This document shows, in pieces, positions 23,992 through 32,773 of a DNA stretch of 64,000 nt. Numbering within the stretch: position 1 is the stretch's first letter; the number at the start of each line of letters is the position of its first letter. The stretch lies in the NCBI GenBank assembly GCA_031286165.1, contig JAITUU010000040.1, forward strand, positions 19,584 to 83,583, given 5' to 3'. The notes under the pieces are model-generated. The model saw nothing but the letters and a program-made list of their open reading frames with translations. It had not been told where the DNA came from and did not search any database. The DNA is from Bacteroidales bacterium (GTDB taxonomy: Bacteria; Bacteroidota; Bacteroidia; Bacteroidales; UBA1715). Made by a program: the position numbers and the translations under genes.

Positions 23992-24643
23992 AATAGGTAT
24001 TTTTTGCCACTATCACGTGGTCTAAAAGTGTGCAATCCACAAAGGAAAGTGCTTGCTGTATGTGGTGGGTAAGTTTCTTGTCTGCCTCGCTTGGCTCCGC
24101 CTTTCCCGAAGGGTGATTGTGCACCAGCACTGCCGCCGCAGCAAGGTATTCCATAGCATATTTTCCTATGAGTTTTACATCTACCGCCGCAGTTGCCACA
24201 CCGCCGCTGCTCAGTTTCTTGGCGGCTATCAAGCAATTTGCTCTATCTAAATACAACACATGAAATTCTTCGTGTTTGAGGTCTGCCAACACAGGCTGCA
24301 TACGTTCAAAAATATGCGCACTTGTGGTAATTAGCGGCAATTTTTCGGCTTCGGCAGCACTGCGCCTGCGCCCCAATTCTATGGCAGCCATGAGCGTAAT
24401 TGCCTTTGCCGTACCTATTCCTTTTATTGTTTTGAGGTCGGCTATGGAAAATTGCGAAAAATCGGCGAGATTATTATTCGCCGCGTGCAATATTCGCTTT
24501 GCCACATCTACCGCCGACTCGCTGCGGCTACCCGTAGCAAGCAATATGGCTATCAATTCGGCATTGGAAAGCGCACTCACTCCTTTGAGCAAAAACTTTT
24601 CTCGCGGACGGTCTTCCTGCGCCCATTCTTTGATAGGAAGCAT
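23963..24643 (-). CDS. radC: RadC/JAB-domain protein
   Basis: The 226-residue product has helix-hairpin-helix segments in the N-terminal half (FSIADLKTIKGIGTAKAITLMAAIELGRR) and a JAB1/MPN metalloprotease-like domain with the JAMM motif VHNHPSGKAEPSEAD. RadC is named for DNA repair, but its biochemical role is unsettled. It ends LLDHVIVAKNTYFSFADENFL, overlapping the convergent DUF2442 gene. Confidence 0.93.
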   Translation of the reverse strand: MLPIKEWAQEDRPREKFLLKGVSALSNAELIAILLATGSRSESAVDVAKRILHAANNNLADFSQFSIADLKTIKGIGTAKAITLMAAIELGRRRSAAEAEKLPLITTSAHIFERMQPVLADLKHEEFHVLYLDRANCLIAAKKLSSGGVATAAVDVKLIGKYAMEYLAAAAVLVHNHPSGKAEPSEADKKLTHHIQQALSFVDCTLLDHVIVAKNTYFSFADENFL

Positions 24644-24786
24644 AATGGTTAATTATCAATGGTTAATGATTAATTCCTAAAAAAACCAACACTAACACAT
24701 AACACCAACCCCTAACCCATACATACCTAATAATTGAATAACAGAATAACAAAAACCAATTAACAATTAACAATTAATCATTATTT

Positions 24787-25992
24787 TTAGTTCTGAAAGC
24801 AGCGCACACTCAGTCCCGAAGGTTTGTAGTGTTTGTAGCGCACCACGCCCGAATAACTTTTATCTATTTGGCGTACCCACATAAATTTTCCGTTTTCGTC
24901 TTCTCCCACGCTGGAAGATACAAATACTCCCGCATCGCCATTTTGCGTATAAAGTTCATTTTCAGTCATATAGCCGCTATATGCAAATCCGTGCGTATCC
25001 ACCATTTTTTGCACTACGTATGCCGCAGCACCTCTATTGGTTACTTCTATACCCGATTGCATAGCATCGGCAGGCGACATGCCAAGTGCCAACTCAAACA
25101 AAATCCAATCGGCATCGCTTGGTATATGAAATCCGCCGGGGCACAAGCCTTGCGTGTAACTGTGCGAGGCAGATTCTTTTTTAATTTGCGCCACCACATC
25201 GCCGGCTATGCGGCTGCTCACACCACTCGAAGCCGTGCGTGCCACCGCAGTGGCTATGGCATCTAACTGTGCGCTTGGGTCCATCCATTCGTTTTCGGGT
25301 GCTATTACGGTAGAAATCACAATAGATTCCACGTTGCGAAATACGCTTTCTTGCATAGCTGTTACGTCCACGTAAGTTTTATTGGCAGCAAAGAGTTCTG
25401 TCAAAACTTCGGTCATTACCCTATAAATTGCCTGCTGCATTACACTTTCCGTAGCAGGCGCAGGTGCTTGCGGTGCTATGGCGGCAGCGAGTTTTTCTAC
25501 AAACTCTTTGGCGGCGGTGCCCGAATAAGCAAGGCTCACGGTATTAATATAGGAAGGCGAAGACGTAATATCGTCTATATAATCCCACACGCCATTGCCG
25601 TTTTTATCGGTCATATTTTCTTTTGCCTGCTGTTGCAATTTTTCCCAACTGCCATTGAGCGCGGTTTCCATAGAATAGAGCGAACCATAGGCATCGCAAT
25701 TTCGCTCCACGTTTTGATAACAGTAGCGCACACCATTGCTCACTCCTTCGCTTTCGCCGCGAAATAATGCGCCGCCGTTTGGCGTTTGGTCGGCTTGCAG
25801 GTTTGCGCCGAGCACTCCTATCGAAGCGTCCGAAGCATCTATCACGCCATCGCCATTGGAATCAAACTGCACCGGCACCGGTTTCGGGTACAGCGTACCT
25901 TGATGTTCCATATATCCCTCCGGCGGGTCTTCGCGGTGGCATGCACACACACACAGTGCTATTGCAGCCAAAAGTAACGATGTTTTTTTCAT
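24787..25992 (-). CDS. Lipoprotein with interrupted Fibrobacter-type paralogous domain
   Basis: The 401-residue product has a lipoprotein signal ending in a Cys-rich stretch (CVCACH, likely lipid Cys18). A dockerin/EF-hand-like loop lies at 44-52 (DSNGDGVID). The fib_succ_major domain begins at about 85 (GVRYCYQN ... NCDAYGSLYSMETAL) and resumes only at about 282 (GLCPGGFHIPSDADW), ending GLSVRCFQN. The intervening 170 residues contain a second Asp-rich loop (DKNGNGVWDYID) and alanine-rich helices. In usual members this gap is only a short loop. It is exported to the outer membrane; function unknown. Confidence 0.7.
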   Translation of the reverse strand: MKKTSLLLAAIALCVCACHREDPPEGYMEHQGTLYPKPVPVQFDSNGDGVIDASDASIGVLGANLQADQTPNGGALFRGESEGVSNGVRYCYQNVERNCDAYGSLYSMETALNGSWEKLQQQAKENMTDKNGNGVWDYIDDITSSPSYINTVSLAYSGTAAKEFVEKLAAAIAPQAPAPATESVMQQAIYRVMTEVLTELFAANKTYVDVTAMQESVFRNVESIVISTVIAPENEWMDPSAQLDAIATAVARTASSGVSSRIAGDVVAQIKKESASHSYTQGLCPGGFHIPSDADWILFELALGMSPADAMQSGIEVTNRGAAAYVVQKMVDTHGFAYSGYMTENELYTQNGDAGVFVSSSVGEDENGKFMWVRQIDKSYSGVVRYKHYKPSGLSVRCFQN

Positions 25993-26077
25993 ACCTCTTT
26001 TTTTAGTAATTAGTCGTCAGTATTTAGTAATGAGTAGTGAGTATTTAGTAGTGAGTATAGAATACTCTGTACTATTA

Positions 26078-26788
26078 TTACGGTTTCACTATGGTTCCTA
26101 CTTTTTCGCCGAGCACCACTTGTTGTAAATTTTTCGGATTATTAATATTGAACACTATAATCGGAAGTTTTTGTTCTTCGCACATGGTAAATGCCGTCAA
26201 ATCCATAATTTTCAAGCGTTTTTCATACGCCTCTTGAAACGTAAGGGTATCGTATTTCATCGCCGAAGGATTTTTTTCTGGGTCGGCAGTATATACACCG
26301 TCCACGCGCGTACCTTTGAGCAACACATCGGCACCCATTTCTACGGCACGAAGTGCGGCAGCGGTATCGGTTGTAAAAAACGGATTTCCTGTGCCGGCGG
26401 CAAATATAATTACTTCTTTTTGTGTAAGGCTGTGCTCCATTCTGATTTTAGAATATGCCTCGCCTATGGGTTCCATACGAATGGCGGTCATTACTCGCGA
26501 ACGAATACCGATACATTCCAACGCCGATTGCAGCGCGAGGGCATTGATTACCGTAGCCAACATTCCCATATAATCGCCTTTCACACGGTCGTAACCTTGA
26601 CTTGCGCCTTTTATGCCGCGATAAATATTGCCGCCACCAATTACAATTCCTATTTCGGCACCAAGTTCTACGGTATCTTTTATTTGCGCAGCGTATGAGT
26701 TCAACACCTGTGAATCTATGCCATGACCTTCTTTTCCTTGCAACGATTCACCGCTCAATTTTAATAAAATTCGCTTATATTTTAACAT
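26078..26788 (-). CDS. pyrH: UMP kinase
   Basis: The 236-residue bacterial UMP kinase phosphorylates UMP to UDP in pyrimidine synthesis. It starts MLKYKRILLKLSGESLQG, with GIVIGGGNIYRG, the GDYMGMLATVINALALQ stretch and GTGNPFFTTDTAAALRA. I start at 26788; an upstream ATG adds seven residues without homology. It follows tsf but a terminator lies between them, so it may be transcribed separately or by read-through. Confidence 0.96.
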   Translation of the reverse strand: MLKYKRILLKLSGESLQGKEGHGIDSQVLNSYAAQIKDTVELGAEIGIVIGGGNIYRGIKGASQGYDRVKGDYMGMLATVINALALQSALECIGIRSRVMTAIRMEPIGEAYSKIRMEHSLTQKEVIIFAAGTGNPFFTTDTAAALRAVEMGADVLLKGTRVDGVYTADPEKNPSAMKYDTLTFQEAYEKRLKIMDLTAFTMCEEQKLPIIVFNINNPKNLQQVVLGEKVGTIVKP

Positions 26789-26816
26789 ATTCTTTCTTTT
26801 TGCCTGCAAAATAGCA

Positions 26817-26857
26817 AAAAAAAAAGAGAGTTTTACAAGAAAACCCTCTTTTTTTTA
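26817..26857 (-). terminator. Terminator between tsf and pyrH
   Basis: A 10-bp stem (AGAGGGTTTT/AAAACTCTCT, one G-T pair) with a 5-nt loop and a long T-run on the minus strand follows the tsf stop by 20 bp. Confidence 0.82.
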
Positions 26858-26877
26858 TATTGATATAGTTTTTTTAC

Positions 26878-27708
26878 TTATTTCGACAAAGCAAAACGTT
26901 TGAATGATGTAACGGTAAGCGTTTTATTTTGTGCTTGTAAGTATTGCTCAATAGTGATTTTTGAATCTTTCACAAAATCTTGCGCCAAAAGCGTAGATTC
27001 TTTGTAGAATTTATTCAATTTACCTACGGCAATTTTTTCAGCCATTTCAGCCGGTTTCCCTTCGTTGATTGCTTGTTCTTTACCTATTTCAATTTCTTTT
27101 TCAATAATTGCAGAAGGGCAATCGTCTTTGCTTACCGACACAGGATTCATAGCGGCAACTTGCATTGCTACGTCTTTTCCTACTTGCGCATCTACACCGC
27201 TTTGGTTAAAACCTACCACAGTGGCAAGTTTGTTTCCGGGGTGAATATATGCGAAACATTCTTCGGCAGCAATACTTTCGTAATAGCCCAATTCTATTTT
27301 TTCACCAATTTTACCCATTTGGTCGGTAAGTAAATCTGCTATGGCATCTTTGCCTATTTTCAATGCTTTCAATGCTTCGGCATCGGCAGGTTTTTCGGTT
27401 AAAGCCACATTCAATACTGATTTTGTGAACTCTATGAAACCTTCGCCTTTTGCTACGAAGTCGGTTTCGCAACTTACTACAACTACGGCAGCAAATTTGC
27501 CATCGGCAGAAACACCTGAAAGCACACAACCTTCGGCAGCCTCACGGTCTTCGCGTTTTGCGGCTATTTTTTGTCCTTTTTTTCTTAAAAATTCTATTGC
27601 ACCGTCAAAATCGCCGTTGCTTTCTGCCAACGCTTGTTTGCAGTCCATCATGCCGGCACCGGTAATTTTGCGTAATTTTGCAACTTCTGTGGCACTTATT
27701 TGAGTCAT
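26878..27708 (-). CDS. tsf: Elongation factor Ts
   Basis: The 276-residue protein is the nucleotide exchange factor for EF-Tu. It starts with the UBA-like N-terminal domain (ISATEVAKLRKITGAGMMDCKQALAESNGDFDGAIEFLRKKG) and has the core motif ETDFVAKGEGF. It lies 12 bp downstream of rpsB, the universal order. Confidence 0.97.
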   Translation of the reverse strand: MTQISATEVAKLRKITGAGMMDCKQALAESNGDFDGAIEFLRKKGQKIAAKREDREAAEGCVLSGVSADGKFAAVVVVSCETDFVAKGEGFIEFTKSVLNVALTEKPADAEALKALKIGKDAIADLLTDQMGKIGEKIELGYYESIAAEECFAYIHPGNKLATVVGFNQSGVDAQVGKDVAMQVAAMNPVSVSKDDCPSAIIEKEIEIGKEQAINEGKPAEMAEKIAVGKLNKFYKESTLLAQDFVKDSKITIEQYLQAQNKTLTVTSFKRFALSK

Positions 27709-27720
27709 AATTCTTCTTTT

Positions 27721-28515
27721 TTATTGTTTTGGTTTACGAGCACTTGTTTTACGAGCAGGTTTTTCGGCTCCTTCGCCGTCTTCTTTTGCTGCTTTGTCAT
27801 CGGCACTCACTTCTTTTTCTTTTTCCACTTTGCGTTCGCTCAACCCTTCGTTGATTGCAGCGCAAATTTTTCCCAAAATCACTTCGATTGATTTTGAAGC
27901 GTCATCGTTACCGGGTATTGCAAAATCCACTAAATCGGGATTGGCATTGGTATCTACAATGGCAAACACCGGAATATTCAAGCGGCGTGCTTCGGCTACT
28001 GCAATGTGTTCGCGCACAATGTCGATTACAAAAAGCGCAGCAGGAAGGCGAGTAAGGCTCACTATGCTACCAAGATTTTTTTCTAATTTTTCGCGTTGGC
28101 GAGAAATTTGCAATTTTTCGCGTTTTGAAAGCGATGCAGTCAAACCATCGGTTTCCATACGGTCGATTGACGACATTTTTTTCACCGCTTTGCGAATTGT
28201 AGGGAAGTTGGTAAGCATACCACCGCTCCATCGCTCGGTAATGTATGGCATTCCAATTTCTTGTACTTTCGTTGCAACTACTTCTTTGGCTTGTTTTTTT
28301 GTTGCTACAAATAAAATTTTACGTCCCGAACGAGCAATTTTTTTAAGTGCATCTGCCGATTCGTCTATTTTTGCAATAGTTTTGTGGAGGTCAATAATGT
28401 GGATACCGTTTTTTTCCATAAAAATATATGGAGCCATACCGGGGTGCCATTTTCTTTTCAAGTGTCCGAAGTGTGCACCTGCTTCTAAGAGTTCATTAAA
28501 TTCTGTTCTTGCCAT
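27721..28515 (-). CDS. rpsB: 30S ribosomal protein S2
   Basis: The 264-residue protein contains LLEAGAHFGHLKRKWHPGMAPYIF and FAIVDTNANPDLVDFAIPGNDDA. The C-terminus carries a Lys/Glu-rich extension of about 35 residues (KEVSADDKAAKEDGEGAEKPARKTSARKPKQ region), common in Bacteroidota. It is followed directly by tsf and preceded by a structured leader. Confidence 0.97.
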   Translation of the reverse strand: MARTEFNELLEAGAHFGHLKRKWHPGMAPYIFMEKNGIHIIDLHKTIAKIDESADALKKIARSGRKILFVATKKQAKEVVATKVQEIGMPYITERWSGGMLTNFPTIRKAVKKMSSIDRMETDGLTASLSKREKLQISRQREKLEKNLGSIVSLTRLPAALFVIDIVREHIAVAEARRLNIPVFAIVDTNANPDLVDFAIPGNDDASKSIEVILGKICAAINEGLSERKVEKEKEVSADDKAAKEDGEGAEKPARKTSARKPKQ

Positions 28516-28542
28516 TTGTTTTTGTTGTTTTCATTCAATTAA

Positions 28543-28604
28543 GAGCAACTTCTCAGTAGCACGCCGCGGCGTAGTCTGAGGAGTTTAGAGTATAAACAAC
28601 GCTC
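28543..28604 (-). ncRNA. Structured 5' leader of rpsB
   Basis: Between rpsI and rpsB the minus-strand RNA can fold into a three-part stem: GAGC/GCTC at the base, AACTCCTCAG/CTGAGAAGTT in the middle (one mismatch), and the 12-nt palindrome ACGCCGCGGCGT at the tip. Ribosomal protein operons often carry autoregulatory leaders. Its GC content is well above the flanking sequence. I infer an S2-responsive leader; a processing site or weak terminator is also possible. Confidence 0.55.
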
Positions 28605-28629
28605 TCTTTTAAATAGGTTTATAATACTA

Positions 28630-29016
28630 TTAACGTTTACTGAATTGGAACCGTTTACGGGCTTTTTTCTGACCCGGTTTTTTACGTTCTACTTCGCGTT
28701 GGTCGCGAGTTAAGAATCCGTTTTTACGAAGTACTGCTTTGTTTTCTTCGTCAAGTTTCACAAGTGCACGGGCAATAGCCAATCGAAGTGCTTCGGCTTG
28801 ACCTTTGAAACCACCACCGCATACATTCACATTGATGTCGAAAGCACCGTCTTTTTCGGTTGCTTGAAGAGGTTGTTTTACAATGTATTGAAGACGTGCT
28901 TCGGGGAAATACGTTTGTAATTCTTTTTTATTAATGGTAATGCTACCTTTACCTTCTTTTACATAAATACGGGCAACGGCTGCTTTTCTTCTTCCTAAGG
29001 CGTTTATTACTTCCAT
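28630..29016 (-). CDS. rpsI: 30S ribosomal protein S9
   Basis: The 128-residue protein begins MEVINALGRRKAAVARIYVKEGKG and ends with the conserved basic tail GQKKARKRFQFSKR that reaches the P-site tRNA. It is 8 bp downstream of rplM. Confidence 0.97.
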   Translation of the reverse strand: MEVINALGRRKAAVARIYVKEGKGSITINKKELQTYFPEARLQYIVKQPLQATEKDGAFDINVNVCGGGFKGQAEALRLAIARALVKLDEENKAVLRKNGFLTRDQREVERKKPGQKKARKRFQFSKR

Positions 29017-29024
29017 ACGTCAAA

Positions 29025-29468
29025 TTAAAATTTTAGTTCTTTGGGTTGTTGTGCTTCTTGATTGTGATTTGGACCGGCATATACGAAAAGATTTTTCATA
29101 CATTTACGTCCTAAAATAGTTTTGGGCAACATACCTTTTACCGCGTGTTCTATAATGCGGGTAGGTGCTTTTGCCAACAAACTTTCAGGATTTTCAAATC
29201 GCTGACCTCCGGGGTATCCGGTGTGGCGAGTATATACTTTATCACTCATTTTTTTGCCGGTAAATTTTGCTTTCTCAGCATTTATCACTATCACTCTATC
29301 GCCACAATCCACATGAGGAGTGAATGATGATTTGTGTTTACCGCGAATAATTTTCGCAATTTGAGAACTCAAACGTCCTACTACTTGGTCTGTTGCATCT
29401 ACTACAAACCATTCTTTTTGTACGGTAGCCTTGTTAGCCGACTTTGTTTTATAACTTAAAGTATCCAC
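29025..29468 (-). CDS. rplM: 50S ribosomal protein L13
   Basis: The 147-residue protein starts at a GTG (29468, VDTLSYKTKSANKATVQKEW), matching the family's N-terminus in Bacteroidota. A 28-codon upstream extension to 29552 crosses the promoter and is rejected. Core motifs are WFVVDATDQVVGRLSSQIAK and ADIGDRV-type CGDRVIVINAEK with HTGYPGGQR. It heads the rplM-rpsI-rpsB-tsf cluster. Confidence 0.96.
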   Translation of the reverse strand: MDTLSYKTKSANKATVQKEWFVVDATDQVVGRLSSQIAKIIRGKHKSSFTPHVDCGDRVIVINAEKAKFTGKKMSDKVYTRHTGYPGGQRFENPESLLAKAPTRIIEHAVKGMLPKTILGRKCMKNLFVYAGPNHNQEAQQPKELKF

Positions 29469-29524
29469 TTTTTTGACTTTGTTTTGTTTACTAAAACTAT
29501 TTATTATCCCAATAAATTGGACGG

Positions 29525-29553
29525 CAAATTTACAAATAATTTTTAATTGCAAA
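29525..29553 (-). promoter_or_regulatory. Promoter of the rplM operon
   Basis: TTTG (29550-29553) and TAAATTTG (29525-29532) are 17 bp apart, giving a leader of about 50 nt before the GTG start of rplM. Confidence 0.55.
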
Positions 29554-29622
29554 TATTTTTTACCGTTTTTTTATTTTTATTTGTGATTATTCACAATCAG
29601 TATTACTCTATATCTATTTGCA

Positions 29623-29708
29623 GATTGCTTCACTGCGTTCGCAATGACGTTCTTTTATGCGCCATCACCTTCGATGTGGGCTGTGCCGTTGCGAGAAACG
29701 AAGCAATC
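29623..29708. repeat. MITE-like inverted repeat element next to truncated leuS
   Basis: Arms GATTGCTTC and GAAGCAATC bound an 86-bp element. Its interior (CATCACCTTCGATGTGGGCT, GCCGTTGCGA) matches the element at 40622-40725. It begins 24 bp after the premature leuS stop. Confidence 0.8.
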
Positions 29709-29731
29709 CATTCTCAACGTTCAACTCTCAA

Positions 29732-31390
29732 CTAATCCTTAGCCTCATACACCCAATTTTTTGCTCGTCCCAATGGTGGTTCGCCGCTTTCGGTGGGCAA
29801 AAATTTATCTACTTCGGGCAGTTCTATGGGTAAATCTTCTTCCGCCACGGCGTAAGGCATTCCATCTTTATAATATATAGGAAACGGTTCGCCCCAATAT
29901 CGCTGACGGCTGAAAATGGCATCACGCAGGCGATAATTTACTTTCACTTTGCCGAGATTATGCTCTTCTATATACTGTTTTGTTTTTGCAATCGCTTCTT
30001 TCACGGTCAGCCCGTTGAGAATAAGTCCTATATCCTGTTTCCTATCTCCTGTTTCCTGCGGACTATTCATTACAATTCCTTCTTTGGCATCAAAACTTTC
30101 TTCACTCACATCGGCACCTTCTATCAAAGGAATTATGGGCAGTTTGAAGTGTTTTGCAAAGGCATAATCGCGGCTATCGTGAGCAGGCACAGCCATAATT
30201 GCGCCGGTACCATAACCTGCCAGCACATAATCGGAAATCCACACGGGAATTTCGGCTCCGCTCAACGGATTAATGGCGTAAGAACCCGAAAATACACCGC
30301 TTACTCGTTTGTCGATTTGTCGTTCGCGTTCGGTACGTTTTTTTGTAGCATCTAAATATGCCTGCACTTCGACTTTTTGCGCAGCGGTAGTTAGTTGCGC
30401 CACATACTCACTTTCGGGCGCAAGCACCATAAAGGTAACGCCAAACACCGTGTCGGCACGAGTGGTGAAAATTTCCAATTGCACATCGGAGTTTTTCACG
30501 TGAAATTTCATTTCGGCACCTTCCGAGCGACCTATCCAATTTCGCTGTGTTTCTTTCAAACTTTCAGTCCAATCGAGGCTTTCCAATCCATCGAGCAATC
30601 GCTGTGCATAAGCACTCACGCGCAAGCACCATTGGCGCATTACTTTTTGCTCTACGGGGTGTCCTCCGCGTTCCGACACTCCGTTTATCACCTCATCGTT
30701 TGCCAGCACCGTTCCCAATGCCGGGCACCAATTCACCATAGTATCAGCCAAATAGGCTATGCGGTAGTTCATTAAAATTTCCTGTTGCTCTTTTTCCGAT
30801 TTCGACTTCCATGCTTCGGCAGAAAATGTGAGCTCTTCACTTTGTGCCACGTTCAAAGTGGCACTTCCTTCGCGTTCAAAATGTGTTATCAATTCCGAAA
30901 TAGGGCGAGCCGTTCCACCTTGTATGTTGTTACTTGTGCCTTGTTTTTCATAATAAGAATGAAACATTTGCATAAAAGCCCACTGTGTCCATTTATAATA
31001 TTCGGGTTCACAAGTGCGCACTTCGCGGCTCCAATCGTAGCAAAACCCTATTTTATCTAACTGCTGGCGATAGCGATTAATATTTTGCTCGGTAGTAATA
31101 GCCGGATGCTGACCTGTTTGAATGGCATACTGCTCCGCAGGAAGTCCGTAAGCATCGTAGCCCATAGGGTGCAACACATTGAAACCCTTCAATCGCTTGT
31201 AGCGACTATAAATATCGGAAGCAATGTAGCCCAGCGGATGCCCCACGTGCAAACCCGCTCCCGAAGGATAGGGAAACATATCGAGAACATAATATTTCGG
31301 TTTGGCGGTATCTTCGGTAACTTTATAAGTATTGTGTTCCTTCCAATACTGCTGCCATTTGTGTTCTATTTCGTTAAAATTATATTCCAT
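29732..31390 (-). CDS. leuS: Leucyl-tRNA synthetase, C-terminally truncated
   Basis: The 552-residue product covers only the first part of a class I LeuRS, which is normally about 900 residues in this phylum. Present are the HIGH-type motif ([10 protein letters not shown], residues 47-55), the CP1 editing domain ([31 protein letters not shown]) and the return to the catalytic fold ([15 protein letters not shown]). The sequence follows the family to [11 protein letters not shown] and then ends VYEAKD-stop. The rest of the active site with the KMSKS loop, and the anticodon-binding domain, are missing. The stop is followed at once by a dispersed repeat. It could be a pseudogene, one half of a split enzyme, or an assembly join. 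Confidence 0.88.
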   Translation of the reverse strand: MEYNFNEIEHKWQQYWKEHNTYKVTEDTAKPKYYVLDMFPYPSGAGLHVGHPLGYIASDIYSRYKRLKGFNVLHPMGYDAYGLPAEQYAIQTGQHPAITTEQNINRYRQQLDKIGFCYDWSREVRTCEPEYYKWTQWAFMQMFHSYYEKQGTSNNIQGGTARPISELITHFEREGSATLNVAQSEELTFSAEAWKSKSEKEQQEILMNYRIAYLADTMVNWCPALGTVLANDEVINGVSERGGHPVEQKVMRQWCLRVSAYAQRLLDGLESLDWTESLKETQRNWIGRSEGAEMKFHVKNSDVQLEIFTTRADTVFGVTFMVLAPESEYVAQLTTAAQKVEVQAYLDATKKRTERERQIDKRVSGVFSGSYAINPLSGAEIPVWISDYVLAGYGTGAIMAVPAHDSRDYAFAKHFKLPIIPLIEGADVSEESFDAKEGIVMNSPQETGDRKQDIGLILNGLTVKEAIAKTKQYIEEHNLGKVKVNYRLRDAIFSRQRYWGEPFPIYYKDGMPYAVAEEDLPIELPEVDKFLPTESGEPPLGRAKNWVYEAKD

Positions 31391-31434
31391 ACCTTATATA
31401 ATAACTGAATGATTGAATAACTGAGTAATCGCGC

Positions 31435-31442
31435 CAAAAATA
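31435..31442 (-). promoter_or_regulatory. -7 promoter box for leuS
   Basis: TATTTTTG lies 45 bp before the leuS ATG, directly downstream of a heptamer array. Confidence 0.55.
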
Positions 31443-31447
31443 CGATT

Positions 31448-31484
31448 TAATTGAGAGTTGAAAGTTGAAAGTTGAAAATTATTT
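31448..31484. repeat. Tandem heptamer array (TTGAAAG type) upstream of leuS
   Basis: TTGAGAG, TTGAAAG, TTGAAAG, TTGAAAA in 7-bp steps, ending 5 bp from the leuS -7 box. Nearly identical to the arrays before ruvA and pyrB. Confidence 0.85.
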
Positions 31485-31522
31485 TTAAAAACATGAAAGA
31501 GTGAAAAACTAACAACTAAACA

Positions 31523-32386
31523 CTAACAACTAACAACTATTTCCGCAATAGTAAATACACCAAACACAATGCTGGCAATACCGTTGGTGGTGGCAAAGGC
31601 AAGATTGACGCGAGAAATATCGCGCGGAGAAACAATGGTGTGCTGAAACACCAAACACGCCACAAAAATTCCGGCACCCACCCAGTACAACAGCGAAAAA
31701 GTAGCAATTACACCGGCTGCAATTACCAGCGCGAGCGTTATGCCATGTATGGCAGCGGAAATGATGAGCGATTTTGCACGTCCAAAGCGCGCCGGGATAC
31801 TATGCAAGGCTTGCGATTTATCAAAATCTTCGTCCTGCAAGGCATACAAAATATCGAAACCGCCGCTCCATGTGAGTACTATGAGCGAAAACAAAATAGG
31901 CACAAGCGCAAACGCTCCCCTAACGGCTATATACGCACCTATGGGCGAAAGCGAAAGCCCCACGCCCAAAATAATATGACACCACGCCGTAAATCGCTTG
32001 GTATAAGAATAGCCCAAAATAACCGCTAACGCCACCGGCGAAAGTACAAAACACAGCGGATTGATAAAATACGTAGTGAGTATAAAAAGTAACACATTTA
32101 CCACGCAAAACACTAAGGCAGCACGCGGAGAAATTTTTCCGCTCGGAATTTCGCGCACCGCCGTGCGCTCGTTTTGCGCATCAAATTCGTAGTCGATATA
32201 GCGATTGAAAGCCATAGCCGCAGTGCGGGCAAATACCATACACAGCAGCACCAAAAGCAACAATCGCCATGCAAATTGCGGTTCGCCGGAAGAAAAAACA
32301 CCCAACACAAAACCAATTGCCGCAAAAGGTAGCGCAAACACCGTATGACTGAATTTTATGAGTGAAAAATAATGAGTGATTTTCAT
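31523..32386 (-). CDS. UbiA-family prenyltransferase (MqnP-like)
   Basis: The 287-residue integral membrane protein has eight or nine predicted helices. The two Asp-rich motifs of prenyltransferases are NRYIDYEFD and DILYALQDEDFD, with YSYTKR between. UbiA-like enzymes attach a polyprenyl chain to an aromatic ring. In Bacteroidota, stand-alone versions like this usually serve menaquinone synthesis by the futalosine route (MqnP). The start at 32386 (MKITHYFSLIKFSHT) is chosen over an ATG seven codons upstream. No other quinone gene is in the window. Confidence 0.87.
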   Translation of the reverse strand: MKITHYFSLIKFSHTVFALPFAAIGFVLGVFSSGEPQFAWRLLLLVLLCMVFARTAAMAFNRYIDYEFDAQNERTAVREIPSGKISPRAALVFCVVNVLLFILTTYFINPLCFVLSPVALAVILGYSYTKRFTAWCHIILGVGLSLSPIGAYIAVRGAFALVPILFSLIVLTWSGGFDILYALQDEDFDKSQALHSIPARFGRAKSLIISAAIHGITLALVIAAGVIATFSLLYWVGAGIFVACLVFQHTIVSPRDISRVNLAFATTNGIASIVFGVFTIAEIVVSC

Positions 32387-32476
32387 GTATTGTGAATTTT
32401 TTCGCAAAAATACAAAAATTTACCGCACCGAACAATTTTGTGATACACATTGCGTTTTCAAAGAGCAAAAAATTGC

Positions 32477-32484
32477 TATCTTTG
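32477..32484 (+). promoter_or_regulatory. -7 promoter box before a structured RNA region
   Basis: TATCTTTG is followed by about 285 bp with no ORF but with strong RNA secondary structure. The nearest upstream TTG is 24 bp away, slightly longer than usual. Confidence 0.5.
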
Positions 32485-32490
32485 CAGAAT

Positions 32491-32740
32491 TAATTAAAAA
32501 ACAGAAAATCAGTGCCTACAAGCACTCTATGAATACATAAAAAAATAGCGTTTCGCTTAAATTCCCTTCATCGAAAATACGACCAATATTATAAGATAAT
32601 CAAAGGGGAATTGGAGAAGAAACGTCTGCGGTGAGCGTGGGCGTTTCTCTTTACTTTGGTTTTCAGCCTTTGGTCGGGCTTTTCGATGTAAGTAAAGAGA
32701 AATTCGTTTGCGCTCTTTTTATGCTCTTTTTTGAAATAAT
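32491..32740 (+). ncRNA. Candidate structured non-coding RNA or long 5' leader
   Basis: This gap (32387-32773) holds several strong pairings. A 12-bp hairpin with GTGAG loop spans 32619-32647. A long-range helix joins CATCGAAAATACGACC (32569-32584) to 32672-32688 (9 + 5 bp). Two alternatives compete with these: AATTCCC/GGGAATT, and CTTTACTT/AAGTAAAG around 32650 and 32690. A weak hairpin with T-run lies near 32692-32720. The closed-rod shape could suit a 6S-like RNA, or a riboregulator of the downstream secreted protein gene. I do not recognise a named family. Confidence 0.5.
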
Positions 32741-32773
32741 AAATCTTAATAATTACTTAAATCTTACAACAAA

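Noticed and set aside
29469..29552. N-terminal extension of rplM to 29552
   Set aside because: The extension crosses the promoter and lacks homology to L13. The GTG at 29468 gives the usual N-terminus.
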